A stretch of 64,000 bases of DNA from Chitinophagaceae bacterium (GTDB lineage: Bacteria > Bacteroidota > Bacteroidia > Chitinophagales > Chitinophagaceae): contig JAHBTR010000003.1 in assembly GCA_019638475.1 (NCBI GenBank), positions 62,001 to 126,000 of the forward strand, in the 5' to 3' direction. The first letter of the stretch is position 1; each line of letters opens with the position of its first letter. Position numbers and translations under genes: made by a program. The notes under the pieces are model-generated. The model saw only the letters and a program-made list of their open reading frames with translations, made no database searches and was not told the DNA's origin. Positions 37,816 through 47,300 of the stretch are shown here, one piece after another.

Positions 37816-39093
37816 TTATTCATACCTCAATGCATTAATTGGGTTTAGTTTAGATGCTTTAATAGCAGGATATAAACCTGCTAATAAACCCACTATTGTA
37901 CAAATAATAATTCCACCTATTACCCAATTCCAAGGAACAATAAATCCTGTTTCAAGATATGAGGCAAAAATATTACCTACCAAAATTCCTAAAGCAATAC
38001 CAAATGCTGCACCCATAAGGCTTATTAAAATACTTTCAAATAAAAACTGGGCTCTTACACTTTTGCTTTTTCCGCCAATAGCTTTTATCAATCCTACTTC
38101 TCTGGTTCTTTCATTTACTGCTACTAACATAATATTCATTAATCCAATGGCAGCACCTATTAATGTAATCATGCCAATAGCTCCAGCACTTCCAGATATG
38201 CCACTTAAAAAACCTATAAACATTTCGGCTACTTTATCACTTTTTTCTATGGCAAAATTATTGGCTTCTGTAGGATGTAGTTTTCTAACACCTCTAAATG
38301 TTGCAGTAGCTTCTTCAATAGCCATATCCATTGCAGCAACATTGTTTGCAAGCACACCAATCATAAATGAAGCTGCTGCATTTGTTGATGGTATTTTTAA
38401 AACATTGGTATAAGTTGTAATAACAATATCATCCATTCTTAAAAAACCACTTGAGCCTTTCTCTTTTAAAAGTCCAATAACTCTATAAGGTAAGCCACCT
38501 ACTCTTATTATTTTATCTACACTTTTTTCTGGGTTTTCGCCAAACAATGTTTTTGCAGTATTGCTACCTATTAAACAAACATTTCTGCCACTACTAACAT
38601 CTATATTATTTAGATTTCTTCCATTTGTTATAGTATATCCATTTACAGCTAAATAATTTTCATCGCCTCCCATAACAGTTGTTATAGGATTAGTTTTTTT
38701 ATTTCCATAAGAACATTCTACACCATTATTACCTCTTTTAAAAATACTAACTATAGCAGGGTATGTATAATTTGCTTTAAAATATTCTGCTTCGTCTTTA
38801 ACGATATATTTATTTAGATTAGATTTCTTTTCTTTTTTACCTTTTTTATTTACTTCACTCTTATTGCCTCCACCCCCTATTCTTATGGTCATTTCTTTAT
38901 ACCTTATACTAAAAGCATTTGCTCCCATTACTGAAAAACTTTCTTTTAAACTATGCTCCATAGCAGTAATAGCTGTAATAATACCAATAAGTGCCATAAT
39001 GCCAAAAGCAATAATAGCAACAGTAATACCTGTACGAAGTTTATTGCCTCGTACAGTTCTAAAAGCTAATTGTACAGTATCGGATAAAGTCAT
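37816..39093 (-). CDS. MacB/FtsX-type ABC transporter permease
   Basis: The 425-residue protein has the MacB layout: an N-terminal transmembrane helix with TVRGNKLRTGITVAIIAFGIMALIG, a periplasmic domain (about 50-290) that contains a lysine-rich stretch near 75-95, and three C-terminal helices of the FtsX domain, with GLMNIMLVAVNERTREVGL and KAIGGKSKSV as the coupling segment. It would pair with an ATP-binding subunit that is not adjacent. Such permeases export lipoproteins, peptides or drugs. It is followed upstream on the same strand by gpmI. Confidence 0.9.
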   Translation of the reverse strand: MTLSDTVQLAFRTVRGNKLRTGITVAIIAFGIMALIGIITAITAMEHSLKESFSVMGANAFSIRYKEMTIRIGGGGNKSEVNKKGKKEKKSNLNKYIVKDEAEYFKANYTYPAIVSIFKRGNNGVECSYGNKKTNPITTVMGGDENYLAVNGYTITNGRNLNNIDVSSGRNVCLIGSNTAKTLFGENPEKSVDKIIRVGGLPYRVIGLLKEKGSSGFLRMDDIVITTYTNVLKIPSTNAAASFMIGVLANNVAAMDMAIEEATATFRGVRKLHPTEANNFAIEKSDKVAEMFIGFLSGISGSAGAIGMITLIGAAIGLMNIMLVAVNERTREVGLIKAIGGKSKSVRAQFLFESILISLMGAAFGIALGILVGNIFASYLETGFIVPWNWVIGGIIICTIVGLLAGLYPAIKASKLNPINALRYE

Positions 39094-39129
39094 TGAAAAT
39101 GATTATTAGTAATTCTAAAATATTAGCTT

Positions 39130-40653
39130 TTAATTTTCTATTAAAATATTGCCTGTCATTTCTTTTGGTATAGGTAATTGCATTATGTGTAATATAGTAG
39201 GTGCTATATCTCCTAACTTACCCTGTTTTACTTTCCCTTTCCATTCATTATCTATAACAAATAATGGCACTAAGTTTAAAGAGTGTTGTGTATTAGGACT
39301 TCCATCTTCATTTATCATATAATCTGCATTGCCATGGTCTGCTGTAAGTAAAATAGTATAATTATGCAAAAGAGCCGTTGTTATCAAACGTTGCACACAA
39401 GCATCTACTGTTTCTAAAGCTTTTATTACAGCACTAAAAACGCCTGTATGACCTACCATATCTGGATTTGCAAAATTTAAACAAATAAAATCAGCAGTTT
39501 CTTTTTCTAATTCAGGAAGTAATTTTTCTGTAATTCCCAATGCACTCATTTCTGGTTGCAAATCATAAGTAGCTACTTTGGGTGATGGTACAATCATTCT
39601 TGTTTCTCCTTCAAATTCTTTTTCTCTTCCACCACTAAAAAAGAAAGTAACATGAGGATATTTTTCAGTTTCTGCAATGCGTATTTGTTTTTTCTTATTC
39701 AAAGAAAGCACTTCACCTAAAGTATTATTCAAATTATCGTTTTCAAAAATCACATAAACATTTTTATATGTTGCATCATATTCTGTCATGGTAGTATAAT
39801 GCAAATTAAAGCTGTGCATATTATACTCAGGAAAATTTTGTTGTGTTAAAACTTGTGTTATTTCTCTACAACGGTCTGTTCTAAAATTAAAACAAATAAC
39901 TGCATCATCATTTTTTATTTGTGCATCATTGCCAGAAAGATTGGCATTAATAATTGGTTTTAAAAATTCATCTGTAATACCTGCATCATAAGACTGCTGA
40001 ATAGATGAAAGCAAATCTGTACTTTGCTCTCCTTGTGCATGTGCCAAAGCATTGTAAGCAAGTTGTATTCTCTCCCATCGTTTGTCTCTGTCCATTGCAT
40101 AATATCTTCCTATAATAGAGGCAATTGTAGCATGAGTATTTGCAATATGCTCTTGCAATTCTTTGATAAAACCAAAACCACTTTTAGGGTCGCAATCTCT
40201 ACCATCTGTAAAAGCATGAATAAATATTTTGGTTAATCCTGCTTTATCAGCAATATCAATTATTGCTTTTAAATGATTAATATGAGAGTGTACGCCCCCA
40301 TTACTTACCAAACCAATTAAATGCAATGCTGTATTGTGTTCTTTAGCATATTGAATAGAAGATAATAACTCTTTATTGGTAGCAAAAGAACCATCTTTAA
40401 TAGCTACATTTATTCTTTGTAATTCTTGATATACAATACGCCCTGCACCAAGATTAAGATGCCCTACTTCACTATTGCCCATTTGACCATCAGGCAAACC
40501 AACAGCTTCGCCACAAGCTACTAATGTAGTATTGGGATATTTATTATATAAAGAACTAACAAAAGGAACATTTGCATTTTGAATAGCATCGGCATTTTTT
40601 ACTTTTCCTAAACCCCAGCCATCCATTATCATTAAAATAACTTTCTTACTCAT
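39130..40653 (-). CDS. gpmI: 2,3-bisphosphoglycerate-independent phosphoglycerate mutase
   Basis: The 507-residue enzyme interconverts 3- and 2-phosphoglycerate in glycolysis and gluconeogenesis. The alkaline-phosphatase-type metal sites are visible: LMIMDGWGLG, the catalytic serine in MGNSEVGHLNLGAGR, and the second site in TADHGNADYM with FANPDMVGHTG. The phosphotransferase domain interrupts the core around residues 80-300, as normal. Its start faces a 370-base spacer that contains a plus-strand hairpin terminator and probably a small RNA. Confidence 0.96.
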   Translation of the reverse strand: MSKKVILMIMDGWGLGKVKNADAIQNANVPFVSSLYNKYPNTTLVACGEAVGLPDGQMGNSEVGHLNLGAGRIVYQELQRINVAIKDGSFATNKELLSSIQYAKEHNTALHLIGLVSNGGVHSHINHLKAIIDIADKAGLTKIFIHAFTDGRDCDPKSGFGFIKELQEHIANTHATIASIIGRYYAMDRDKRWERIQLAYNALAHAQGEQSTDLLSSIQQSYDAGITDEFLKPIINANLSGNDAQIKNDDAVICFNFRTDRCREITQVLTQQNFPEYNMHSFNLHYTTMTEYDATYKNVYVIFENDNLNNTLGEVLSLNKKKQIRIAETEKYPHVTFFFSGGREKEFEGETRMIVPSPKVATYDLQPEMSALGITEKLLPELEKETADFICLNFANPDMVGHTGVFSAVIKALETVDACVQRLITTALLHNYTILLTADHGNADYMINEDGSPNTQHSLNLVPLFVIDNEWKGKVKQGKLGDIAPTILHIMQLPIPKEMTGNILIEN

Positions 40654-40862
40654 GGTGTAAAACTAAAGTATTTGATTAAAAGTTGTTATGAACATACATA
40701 AACTAAATAAAATAATTGTAAATGGTAAGATATATTATTACCAATATTTTATTAAATTCATCAAAAATACCCAATAGGCGGTATTGTTTACTGTTATTAT
40801 TTTTTACTTCTTACAGTAGAATTTGTAATTAATTGCAGATTTTTATTTTCAAGGGGGATGAT

Positions 40863-40894
40863 AGCTGGTGACATTCTTGTCATCAGCTTTTTTT
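40863..40894 (+). terminator. Strong orphan terminator
   Basis: AGCTGGTGACA pairs with TGTCATCAGCT over 11 positions (one G-T pair) around a TTCT loop, followed by a seven-T run. As there is no plus-strand gene upstream, it most likely ends an unannotated small RNA. Confidence 0.75.
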
Positions 40895-40995
40895 ATTAAT
40901 TAATATATCGTTAAACTTTAAAAGATATTAAATATTTAGTAATCAAAAAACCCTTTATTTTGCAGCCACTAAAAAATAATACCAAAAAAGAGAAG

Positions 40996-41022
40996 TCTAT
41001 TTTGGAAATTAAATTCGTATAA
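40996..41022 (+). repeat. Diverged copy of a dispersed ~30-bp repeat
   Basis: The sequence TCTATTTTGGAAATTAAATT and the following CGTATAA match the perfect-repeat copies at 50555-50584 and 60222-60251 at 24 of 27 positions. It lies directly in front of the DUF5606 start codon and so occupies the leader. Confidence 0.5.
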
Positions 41023-41024
41023 AA

Positions 41025-41438
41025 ATGGAATACAATAAATTAATTTCAGTTACTGGTTTATCAGGCTTATTTGAATTAGTAAATAGTAAAACAGATGGGG
41101 CTATTGTAAAAAGTATTGAAGACAAAACTACTAAGTTTGTGAGCAATCGTATTCATAACTTTTCACATTTAGAAAGTATTGAAGTTTATACGATACATGA
41201 AAATGTAAATTTAATAGAAGTATTTAAGGCAATGGAGGTAAGTACAGAAACTTTGCCCAATGAAAAAGATGCTAAAGCTGTAAAGGCATATATGGAAAAA
41301 GTATATCCTGAAATAGATTTTGAAAAAGTGTATGCAAGCGATATGAAAAAAATGATAAAATGGTTTGGCATTTTAAAAGCAAATAATGTAGAATTGAAAC
41401 TTACAGAACAAGAAGAAGAGCCTGAAACAGAATCTTAA
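41025..41438 (+). CDS. DUF5606-family protein
   Basis: The 137-residue protein starts MEYNKLISVTGLSGLFELVNSK and continues with KTTKFVSNRIHNFSHLESIEVYT, a pattern typical of the DUF5606 family restricted to Bacteroidota. It is soluble, mixed alpha/beta, with an acidic C-terminal tail (QEEEPETES). Its role is unknown; the N-terminal small beta fold is sometimes likened to nucleic-acid-binding folds, which I cannot confirm here. A hairpin terminator follows the gene. Confidence 0.85.
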   Translation: MEYNKLISVTGLSGLFELVNSKTDGAIVKSIEDKTTKFVSNRIHNFSHLESIEVYTIHENVNLIEVFKAMEVSTETLPNEKDAKAVKAYMEKVYPEIDFEKVYASDMKKMIKWFGILKANNVELKLTEQEEEPETES

Positions 41439-41465
41439 AACATTTTATAAATCATAAAATATTAT

Positions 41466-41490
41466 AGCCACTTTTTTAAGTGGCTTTTTT
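41466..41490 (+). terminator. Terminator after the DUF5606 gene
   Basis: AGCCACTT and AAGTGGCT form a perfect 8-bp stem with a TTTT loop, followed by a T run. Confidence 0.85.
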
Positions 41491-41523
41491 GTTTGTACAT
41501 TAGCACAAATATTTTAACGCATA

Positions 41524-44436
41524 ATGAAGCCAATTTTTATTCTACTCATTAGTATATTTATTTTTTCAAAGCCAATTAATGCTCAACAATTTTCTGAACA
41601 AACCCCAGAAGCTTTGCATTGGGCAGATAGTGTTTTTGCTACATTAACACCTCAGCAAAAAATAGCTCAGTTAATGATTATCAGGGCACATAGCAATCTT
41701 GGAGAAGAACATATTCAATACATCACAAACCTTATTAAAGAATATAATATTGGAGGCTTATGTTTTTTTCAAGGCTCTCCTGTAAAACAAGCAAACCTTA
41801 CAAACTATTATCAAAAAATAGCACAAACACCTTTAATGATTTGTATTGATGGAGAATGGGGTTTAGCTATGCGTTTAGATAGTGTTATTAATTTTCCAAG
41901 ACAATTAATGATAGGAGCTGTACCAGATGCAGCATTGGTTTATCAATTTGGAAAAGCTGTGGGAGAGCAATGCAAACGCTTAGGTATTCATGTAAATTAT
42001 GCTCCAGTGGTTGATGTAAACAATAATCCTAACAACCCTGTAATTAATGATAGAAGTTTTGGAGAAGATAAATATAAAGTAGCTCTTTATGGTATTCAAT
42101 ATATGAAAGGAATACAAGATGTAGGCGTAATGGCTTGTGCCAAACATTTTCCAGGTCATGGAGATGTAAGTGTTGATAGCCATTATGATTTACCAGTCAT
42201 TAATAAAAGCAGACAGCAATTAGATAGTTTAGAATTATATCCTTTTAAAGAATTAATAAAAGCAGGTGTAGGAAGTATGATGATTGCTCATTTATATATT
42301 CCTGCTATTGATTCTACCAAAAATTTAGCTACATCATTATCTAAAAAAAATGTAACCTTTCTTTTAAAAAATGAATTAGATTTTAAAGGCATCACTTTTA
42401 CAGATGGTTTAGAAATGCAAGGAGTAAAAAAACTTTTTCCAGATGATGAAGTAAATGTACAAAGCCTTATAGCTGGTAATGATATGCTTTGCTTACCTGA
42501 AAATGTATCTAACAGTATTCATAAAATTATTGAAGCCATCAATAATGGAAGATTATCATGGAGTAGCATTGACGAAAGTGTAAAAAAAGTATTGATAGCA
42601 AAATATCATTTAGGCTTAAACAATTTACAAGAAATTGATACTGAAAATTTGGTAAATGATTTGAATAAAACCACCAATCAACTTCGTCAAAAAATTAGTG
42701 AGCAATCTCTTACTTTATTACAACTAAGCAACGAAAATTTATTACCTATAAAACATAAAAAGAAAGTAGCTTATGTAGGTATTGGATTACAGCAAACCAA
42801 CAGTTTTGCAAGGGCTGTTAAAGAACAATACAATGCCAAAATATTTTTAAGAAATTATAAAGACAGTTCTTCTTTAACAGATTTAAAAAAACAACTTCTT
42901 AAATATAAAATCATCATTGTAGGTGTTCATAATTATAGCAGACGACCCAATAATAATTTTGGTATTAATGATAGTGCTGTTAGCCTTATTCAATATTTAG
43001 CAGAAAAGGAAAATACTATTATTGTTGATTTTGGTAATCCTTATGCTATCAAAAATTTTTGTGGTGCAAAAAACTTAATAGCTTGTTATGAAGACGATAG
43101 TATAACACATCAAGCAGCAATAAATTTATTGAAAGGAAATATTACTGCTAAAGGAAAATTACCAGTAACCGTTTGCGATAATTTTAAATTTGGCGATGGT
43201 ATTACCTATCATTATTATATGCCTTTTACAACGCCAGAAACAGAAAATGTATATAGTACAAAACTGGCAGTAATTGATAGCATTGCTACAAATGCTCTTG
43301 CACAAAACGCTACACAAGGCATGGAAATATTGGTAGCCCGAAATGGAAAAATTATTTATCAAAAAAGTTTTGGTTATACAGATACTACACATGTACAAAC
43401 TGTAACAAATAATACAGTATATGACCTTGCCTCTATTACAAAAGTTGCTGCTACTACTATTGCTATTATGAAGTTGTATGAAGAACATAAAATTGATGTA
43501 GATAAAACAGTAGGAGATTATTTAACATGGACAAAAGGAACTAATAAAGCTACTTTAAAAATCAGCAATCTTTTGCTACATCAATCTGGTTTAGTACCTT
43601 ATATTTCTTTTTACAAACAAGTTACAGATACTACTATTGGCAAACCTTTGGCACAATATTTTAATTCTACTCAAAATAAAAATTTTCCTTATCGTGTAGC
43701 AGAAAATTTGTTTTTAAAAAATGATTATCAAAGCAAAATGCTTGATACCATTGCATCAAGTGAATTAGAAAGACAAAATGAATATGTATATAGCGACAAT
43801 AATTTTATTCTTTTAGGATTAATAGTAGAAGCTATTTCTGGTAAAACTTTAGATAATTATGTAAGAGAAAATTTTTATCAACCATTGCAAATGACCAGCA
43901 CTACCTTTAAACCAAGGGAACATTATACTTTACAAAACATTGCACCTACAGAGTTAGATACTTATTTCAGAAAACAATTAATATATGGAGATGTGCATGA
44001 TGAAGGAGCAGCTATGTTTGGTGGCGTAGCCGGTCATGCAGGGTTGTTTAGCAATGCGTATGATTTAGCACAACTGTTTCAAATGCTGTTGAATGGAGGA
44101 GAATTAAATGGCAAAAGATATTTGCAGAAAAAAACTATTCAATTATTTACTGCTTACAATAGCAATATCAGTAGGAGAGGTTTTGGTTTTGATAAGCCCG
44201 AAAAAAATAATGCTACGCTTTCTCAGCCTTATCCTTGTAAATATGCTTCTTCTAAAACCTTTGGTCATACAGGCTTTACAGGCACTTGTATTTGGGCAGA
44301 CCCTTCAGAAAAGTTGATATATATTTTTCTTACCAATAGAGTTCATCCAACAAGAAAAAATATTTTATTGAATACAGAACACATTAGAAACAAAATTCAA
44401 GATGCTGTGTATAATGCCCTAAATATTGATAAATAA
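41524..44436 (+). CDS. Glycoside hydrolase family 3 fused to a serine beta-lactamase-like domain
   Basis: The 970-residue exported protein (signal peptide 1-20, ending NAQQF) has a GH3 domain resembling beta-N-acetylglucosaminidase NagZ, with the diagnostic AKHFPGHGDVSVDSHYDLP (His-Asp catalytic pair loop) and TDGLEMQGV, then an alpha/beta C-domain, then a class-C beta-lactamase/esterase domain from about residue 590: SITK (S-x-x-K nucleophile motif) in LASITKVAAT and YSDNNFILL for the Y-x-N. The combination is known in Bacteroidota and suggests the trimming of peptidoglycan fragments, with the two halves cutting a glycan and possibly an amide or ester bond. It ends in a bidirectional terminator. 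Confidence 0.93.
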   Translation: MKPIFILLISIFIFSKPINAQQFSEQTPEALHWADSVFATLTPQQKIAQLMIIRAHSNLGEEHIQYITNLIKEYNIGGLCFFQGSPVKQANLTNYYQKIAQTPLMICIDGEWGLAMRLDSVINFPRQLMIGAVPDAALVYQFGKAVGEQCKRLGIHVNYAPVVDVNNNPNNPVINDRSFGEDKYKVALYGIQYMKGIQDVGVMACAKHFPGHGDVSVDSHYDLPVINKSRQQLDSLELYPFKELIKAGVGSMMIAHLYIPAIDSTKNLATSLSKKNVTFLLKNELDFKGITFTDGLEMQGVKKLFPDDEVNVQSLIAGNDMLCLPENVSNSIHKIIEAINNGRLSWSSIDESVKKVLIAKYHLGLNNLQEIDTENLVNDLNKTTNQLRQKISEQSLTLLQLSNENLLPIKHKKKVAYVGIGLQQTNSFARAVKEQYNAKIFLRNYKDSSSLTDLKKQLLKYKIIIVGVHNYSRRPNNNFGINDSAVSLIQYLAEKENTIIVDFGNPYAIKNFCGAKNLIACYEDDSITHQAAINLLKGNITAKGKLPVTVCDNFKFGDGITYHYYMPFTTPETENVYSTKLAVIDSIATNALAQNATQGMEILVARNGKIIYQKSFGYTDTTHVQTVTNNTVYDLASITKVAATTIAIMKLYEEHKIDVDKTVGDYLTWTKGTNKATLKISNLLLHQSGLVPYISFYKQVTDTTIGKPLAQYFNSTQNKNFPYRVAENLFLKNDYQSKMLDTIASSELERQNEYVYSDNNFILLGLIVEAISGKTLDNYVRENFYQPLQMTSTTFKPREHYTLQNIAPTELDTYFRKQLIYGDVHDEGAAMFGGVAGHAGLFSNAYDLAQLFQMLLNGGELNGKRYLQKKTIQLFTAYNSNISRRGFGFDKPEKNNATLSQPYPCKYASSKTFGHTGFTGTCIWADPSEKLIYIFLTNRVHPTRKNILLNTEHIRNKIQDAVYNALNIDK

Positions 44437-44437
44437 A

Positions 44438-44459
44438 AAAGAGGCTTTAAAGCCTCTTT
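44438..44459. terminator. Bidirectional terminator between the GH3 fusion gene and nusG
   Basis: AAAGAGGCTTTAAAGCCTCT continued by TT is a perfect 22-base palindrome placed between two convergent stop codons, with A/T runs at both flanks. It can end transcription from either side, including that of the tuf-secE-nusG unit. Confidence 0.85.
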
Positions 44460-44462
44460 AGT

Positions 44463-45068
44463 TTAACTTATTTTTTCTACCTGCATATAATTTAATTCTA
44501 CAGGAGTACTTCTTCCAAAAATCTTTACTACTACTTTTAGTTTCTTTTTCTCATCATTTACTTCTTCAATCACACCATTAAAATCATTAAATGGACCTTC
44601 AATAATTTTGATAGTTTCACCAACAATATAAGGCTCACTGATAGATATACCACCATCATTCATTTCATCTACTCTACCAAGCATTTTATTTACTTCGTTT
44701 TCTCTCAAAGAAATAATATTGCCTTTAGAACCTTTACCATCAGTTAAAAAGTGCATAATGTTAGAAATGTTACTAATATGCTGAACAATGTCATCACTTA
44801 ACTTTCCTTTCAATACTTCAAGCATTACATAACCAGGAAAATAGTTTTTCTCTCTCATTACTTTTTTGCCATTCTGCACTTTATACACTTTTTCCATAGG
44901 CAAAAAAACTTGCTTAATAATTTTTGTCCAGTTATTGCGTGCAATATCTTTATCTAAATATTCTTTTACGCTACGTTCTTTACCACTTACTACACGCAAT
45001 ACATACCATTTAGTACTTTCAGCAGGTTGTTGTTGCTCTATAGCTTCTTGTGCTATTTTTTCTTCCAT
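44463..45068 (-). CDS. nusG: Transcription termination/antitermination protein NusG
   Basis: The roughly 201-residue protein has the NGN domain (KWYVLRVVSGKERSVKEYL), a bacterial-type insertion with MEKVYKVQNGKKVMREKNYFPGYVMLEV, and a KOW domain at the C-terminus (EPYIVGETIKIIEGPFNDFNG). It binds RNA polymerase and links it to Rho and the ribosome. The internal ATG at 45068 is preferred to the GTG one codon upstream. It follows secE closely, as in nearly all bacteria, but the terminator after it and the convergent GH3 gene mean that rplK is not downstream. Confidence 0.95.
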   Translation of the reverse strand: MEEKIAQEAIEQQQPAESTKWYVLRVVSGKERSVKEYLDKDIARNNWTKIIKQVFLPMEKVYKVQNGKKVMREKNYFPGYVMLEVLKGKLSDDIVQHISNISNIMHFLTDGKGSKGNIISLRENEVNKMLGRVDEMNDGGISISEPYIVGETIKIIEGPFNDFNGVIEEVNDEKKKLKVVVKIFGRSTPVELNYMQVEKIS

Positions 45069-45076
45069 CACAATTA

Positions 45077-45271
45077 TTAATTTAATAGCTTATAAATCAT
45101 TTTTAATACTTGGCTACTTACAGAGTCCATTGCCCAAATAAGTGCAGTTATAATTAAAGTAGCTACTAATACAATTACAGTACTTTGTTGTAACTGAAGC
45201 CAAGTAGGCCAGGTAACTTTTTCTGACAATTCTTTATAACTGTCTTTAAAGTAAGTTGAAATTTTGTTCAC
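45077..45271 (-). CDS. secE: Preprotein translocase subunit SecE
   Basis: The 64-residue protein has the SecE signature: an amphipathic helix (STYFKDSYKELSEKVTWPTWLQLQQ) and one membrane span (STVIVLVATLIITALIWAMDSV). It stabilises SecY in the translocon. I chose the GTG at 45271 giving VNKISTYF, because the longer TTG-started frame would begin inside the tRNA-Trp gene. The distance to tRNA-Trp is about 40 bases and the spacing to nusG is 8 bases. Confidence 0.9.
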   Translation of the reverse strand: MNKISTYFKDSYKELSEKVTWPTWLQLQQSTVIVLVATLIITALIWAMDSVSSQVLKMIYKLLN

Positions 45272-45308
45272 AATATCAAAATTTAAAATTAAAAAACTAA
45301 TTAAGTTG

Positions 45309-45379
45309 CACGGGCACAAGGATTCGAACCCTGATCAAAGGTTTTGGAGACCTCTATTCTACCATTGAACTATGCCCGT
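45309..45379 (-). tRNA. tRNA-Trp (CCA)
   Basis: The sequence folds as a cloverleaf: acceptor ACGGGCA/TGCCCGT, D-arm GTTCAATGGTAGAAT, anticodon loop CTCCAAA with anticodon CCA, and T-arm CAGGG/CCTTG with TTCGAAT. The discriminator base is G. The CCA end is not encoded. It lies between tuf and secE, the usual place in the phylum. Confidence 0.95.
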
Positions 45380-45479
45380 AAAAGAACAGCCTTCAAAATC
45401 TCTCCAAAGGAGGGACTTTTTAAAAGTACAAAGTACCTAAGAGCTTAAAACCTCAAAGGTACTTTATAAATTGAACCAC

Positions 45480-45502
45480 CAAAATCCCCTCTTTTGGAGG
45501 GG
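45480..45502 (-). terminator. Hairpin after tuf
   Basis: CCCCTC and GAGGGG form a 6-bp stem in the spacer just after the tuf stop. A second, similar GC-rich hairpin (CTCTCCAAAGGAGGG) lies about 80 bases further on. The T run after the stem is short (TTTTGG), so termination may be partial, allowing readthrough into tRNA-Trp, secE and nusG. Confidence 0.5.
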
Positions 45503-45516
45503 TTTGGGGAGGCATT

Positions 45517-46704
45517 TTATTTTAAAATTTCAGTTACCTGACCAGCACCTACAGTTCTTCCTCCTTCACGAATGGCAAATTTTAAACCTTTTTCCATCGC
45601 AATAGGCTGAATTAATTTTACTGTAATGCTTACATTATCTCCAGGCATAACCATTTCTGTACCTTCAGGTAATACTACTTCACCTGTAACATCTGTAGTA
45701 CGGAAATAGAATTGTGGACGATATTTGTTAAAGAATGGAGTATGACGACCACCTTCATCTTTACTTAATACATATACTTCACCTTTAAATTCTGTATGTG
45801 GAGTAATAGATTTAGGAGCACAAATTACCATACCACGGCGAATATCTTTCTTTTCTATACCACGTAATAATAAACCTGCATTATCACCTGCTTCACCACG
45901 GTCTAATAATTTTTTAAACATTTCTACTCCTGTAACTGTAGAGTTTAGAGGAGCTTCTTGTAAACCTACAATCTCAACAGCATCGCCTACTTTAATTACA
46001 CCACGTTCAATACGACCTGTAGCTACAGTACCACGACCTGTGATAGAAAATACATCTTCTACACTCATTAAGAATGGTAAATCTATTGGACGAGGAGGTA
46101 AAGGAATATATTCATCTACAGCAGCCATTAATTCTTTAATAGCATCTACCCATTTTGTATCTCCTGCTAAAGCACCAGTAGCTGAACCTTTAATGATAGG
46201 TGTATTATCTCCATCAAATCCTCTTTTTGATAATTCATCACGAACTTCCATTTCTACTAAGTCTAATAACTCTGGGTCATCAACTAAGTCCACTTTGTTT
46301 AAGAATACTACCATTTTAGGTACACCTACCTGAGCAGCCAAAAGAATGTGTTCTTTTGTTTGAGGCATAGGACCATCTGTAGCAGCAACTACTAATATTG
46401 CTCCATCCATTTGAGCTGCACCAGTAATCATATTTTTTACATAGTCAGCGTGACCTGGACAGTCAACGTGAGCATAGTGACGATTGGCAGTTTGATATTC
46501 TACGTGAGCTGTATTAATGGTAATACCACGTTCTTTTTCTTCTGGAGCACCGTCAATTTCATCATACTTTTTAGCCTGTGCCAGACCTTCTTTAGATAGA
46601 ATGTCTGTGATGGCAGCAGTTAAAGTTGTTTTACCATGGTCAACGTGACCGATAGTACCAATGTTTACGTGAGGTTTCTCCCTCTTAAAGGTCTCTTTAG
46701 ACAT
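45517..46704 (-). CDS. tuf: Elongation factor Tu
   Basis: The 395-residue GTPase delivers aminoacyl-tRNA to the ribosome. G1 [10 protein letters not shown]2/switch region with [13 protein letters not shown]3 DCPGHADYV and G4 NKVDLVD are all intact, as are domains 2 ([13 protein letters not shown]) and 3 ([21 protein letters not shown]). The gene is downstream of four tRNA genes and upstream of tRNA-Trp, secE and nusG, the usual arrangement in Bacteroidota, and no second copy is present in the window. Confidence 0.98.
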   Translation of the reverse strand: MSKETFKREKPHVNIGTIGHVDHGKTTLTAAITDILSKEGLAQAKKYDEIDGAPEEKERGITINTAHVEYQTANRHYAHVDCPGHADYVKNMITGAAQMDGAILVVAATDGPMPQTKEHILLAAQVGVPKMVVFLNKVDLVDDPELLDLVEMEVRDELSKRGFDGDNTPIIKGSATGALAGDTKWVDAIKELMAAVDEYIPLPPRPIDLPFLMSVEDVFSITGRGTVATGRIERGVIKVGDAVEIVGLQEAPLNSTVTGVEMFKKLLDRGEAGDNAGLLLRGIEKKDIRRGMVICAPKSITPHTEFKGEVYVLSKDEGGRHTPFFNKYRPQFYFRTTDVTGEVVLPEGTEMVMPGDNVSITVKLIQPIAMEKGLKFAIREGGRTVGAGQVTEILK

Positions 46705-46807
46705 TTTTATCGATTTTTAGTTGTGTTAAAAATTTATAGCTTCTTAGGCTATATTTATATTATTACTATTTAGTAACCTTGTTTAATTAAGTTTTAAAGT
46801 TTTTTAG

Positions 46808-46879
<72 letters not shown>

Positions 46880-46956
46880 TGGTAGAGTTAAGAAGTGAGC
46901 AAAAATCTTTTCTCACAACACCTTCTCATCTAAAACCTACAAGAACTTAAAAAATG

Positions 46957-47029
46957 AGCGGAAGACCGGGCTCGAACCGGCCACCTGAAGCTTGGAAGGC
47001 TACCGCTCTACCAAATGAGCTACTTCCGC
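46957..47029 (-). tRNA. tRNA-Gly (TCC)
   Basis: The cloverleaf has acceptor GCGGAAG/CTTCCGC, anticodon loop CTTCCAA with anticodon TCC, and T-arm GCCGG/CCGGT. The anticodon stem (GTAGC/GCTTC) holds one T-T mismatch at the second pair. The discriminator base is T. Confidence 0.93.
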
Positions 47030-47091
47030 TTGAATAATTTTAAATGTTTATCAACATTAAAAATTCATCATTCAACATTATATAAAGAACG

Positions 47092-47174
<83 letters not shown>

Positions 47175-47183
47175 AAAAATTTG

Positions 47184-47256
47184 AGCCGAGGAAGGGAGTC
47201 GAACCCACGACCTGCTGATTACAAATCAGCTGCTCTACCAACTGAGCTACCTCGGC
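47184..47256 (-). tRNA. tRNA-Thr (TGT)
   Basis: The cloverleaf has acceptor GCCGAGG/CCTCGGC, D-arm GCTCAGTTGGTAGAGC, anticodon stem GCTGA/TCAGC with loop TTTGTAA giving anticodon TGT, and T-arm GTGGG/CTCCC. The discriminator base is T. It is the first gene of the minus-strand transcription unit. Confidence 0.95.
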
Positions 47257-47300
47257 TTAATTTTTATAATCAATAAGAACTGCCCCATTTTTCAGGATTG

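Larger units (their letters stand above)
40654..41024. other. Divergent spacer with a possible small RNA
   Basis: The 371-base spacer between gpmI (minus) and the DUF5606 gene (plus) has no reading frame. It holds a strong plus-strand terminator in its middle although no plus-strand gene precedes it, and a 27-base copy of a dispersed repeat ending two bases before the DUF5606 ATG. A short transcript ending at the terminator is the simplest explanation; no known RNA family was recognised. Confidence 0.4.

Noticed and set aside
37691-38413. Plus-strand frame of 240 codons over tsaE and the ABC permease
   Set aside because: It is an open frame antisense to the permease; its composition (Ile/Pro/Ala rich, repetitive) follows the complement of membrane helices.
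45077-45319. Longer secE frame starting with TTG at 45319
   Set aside because: The added 16 residues would be encoded inside the tRNA-Trp gene; GTG at 45271 gives the usual SecE length.
46040-46333. Plus-strand frames over tuf
   Set aside because: They are antisense to the highly conserved elongation factor gene.
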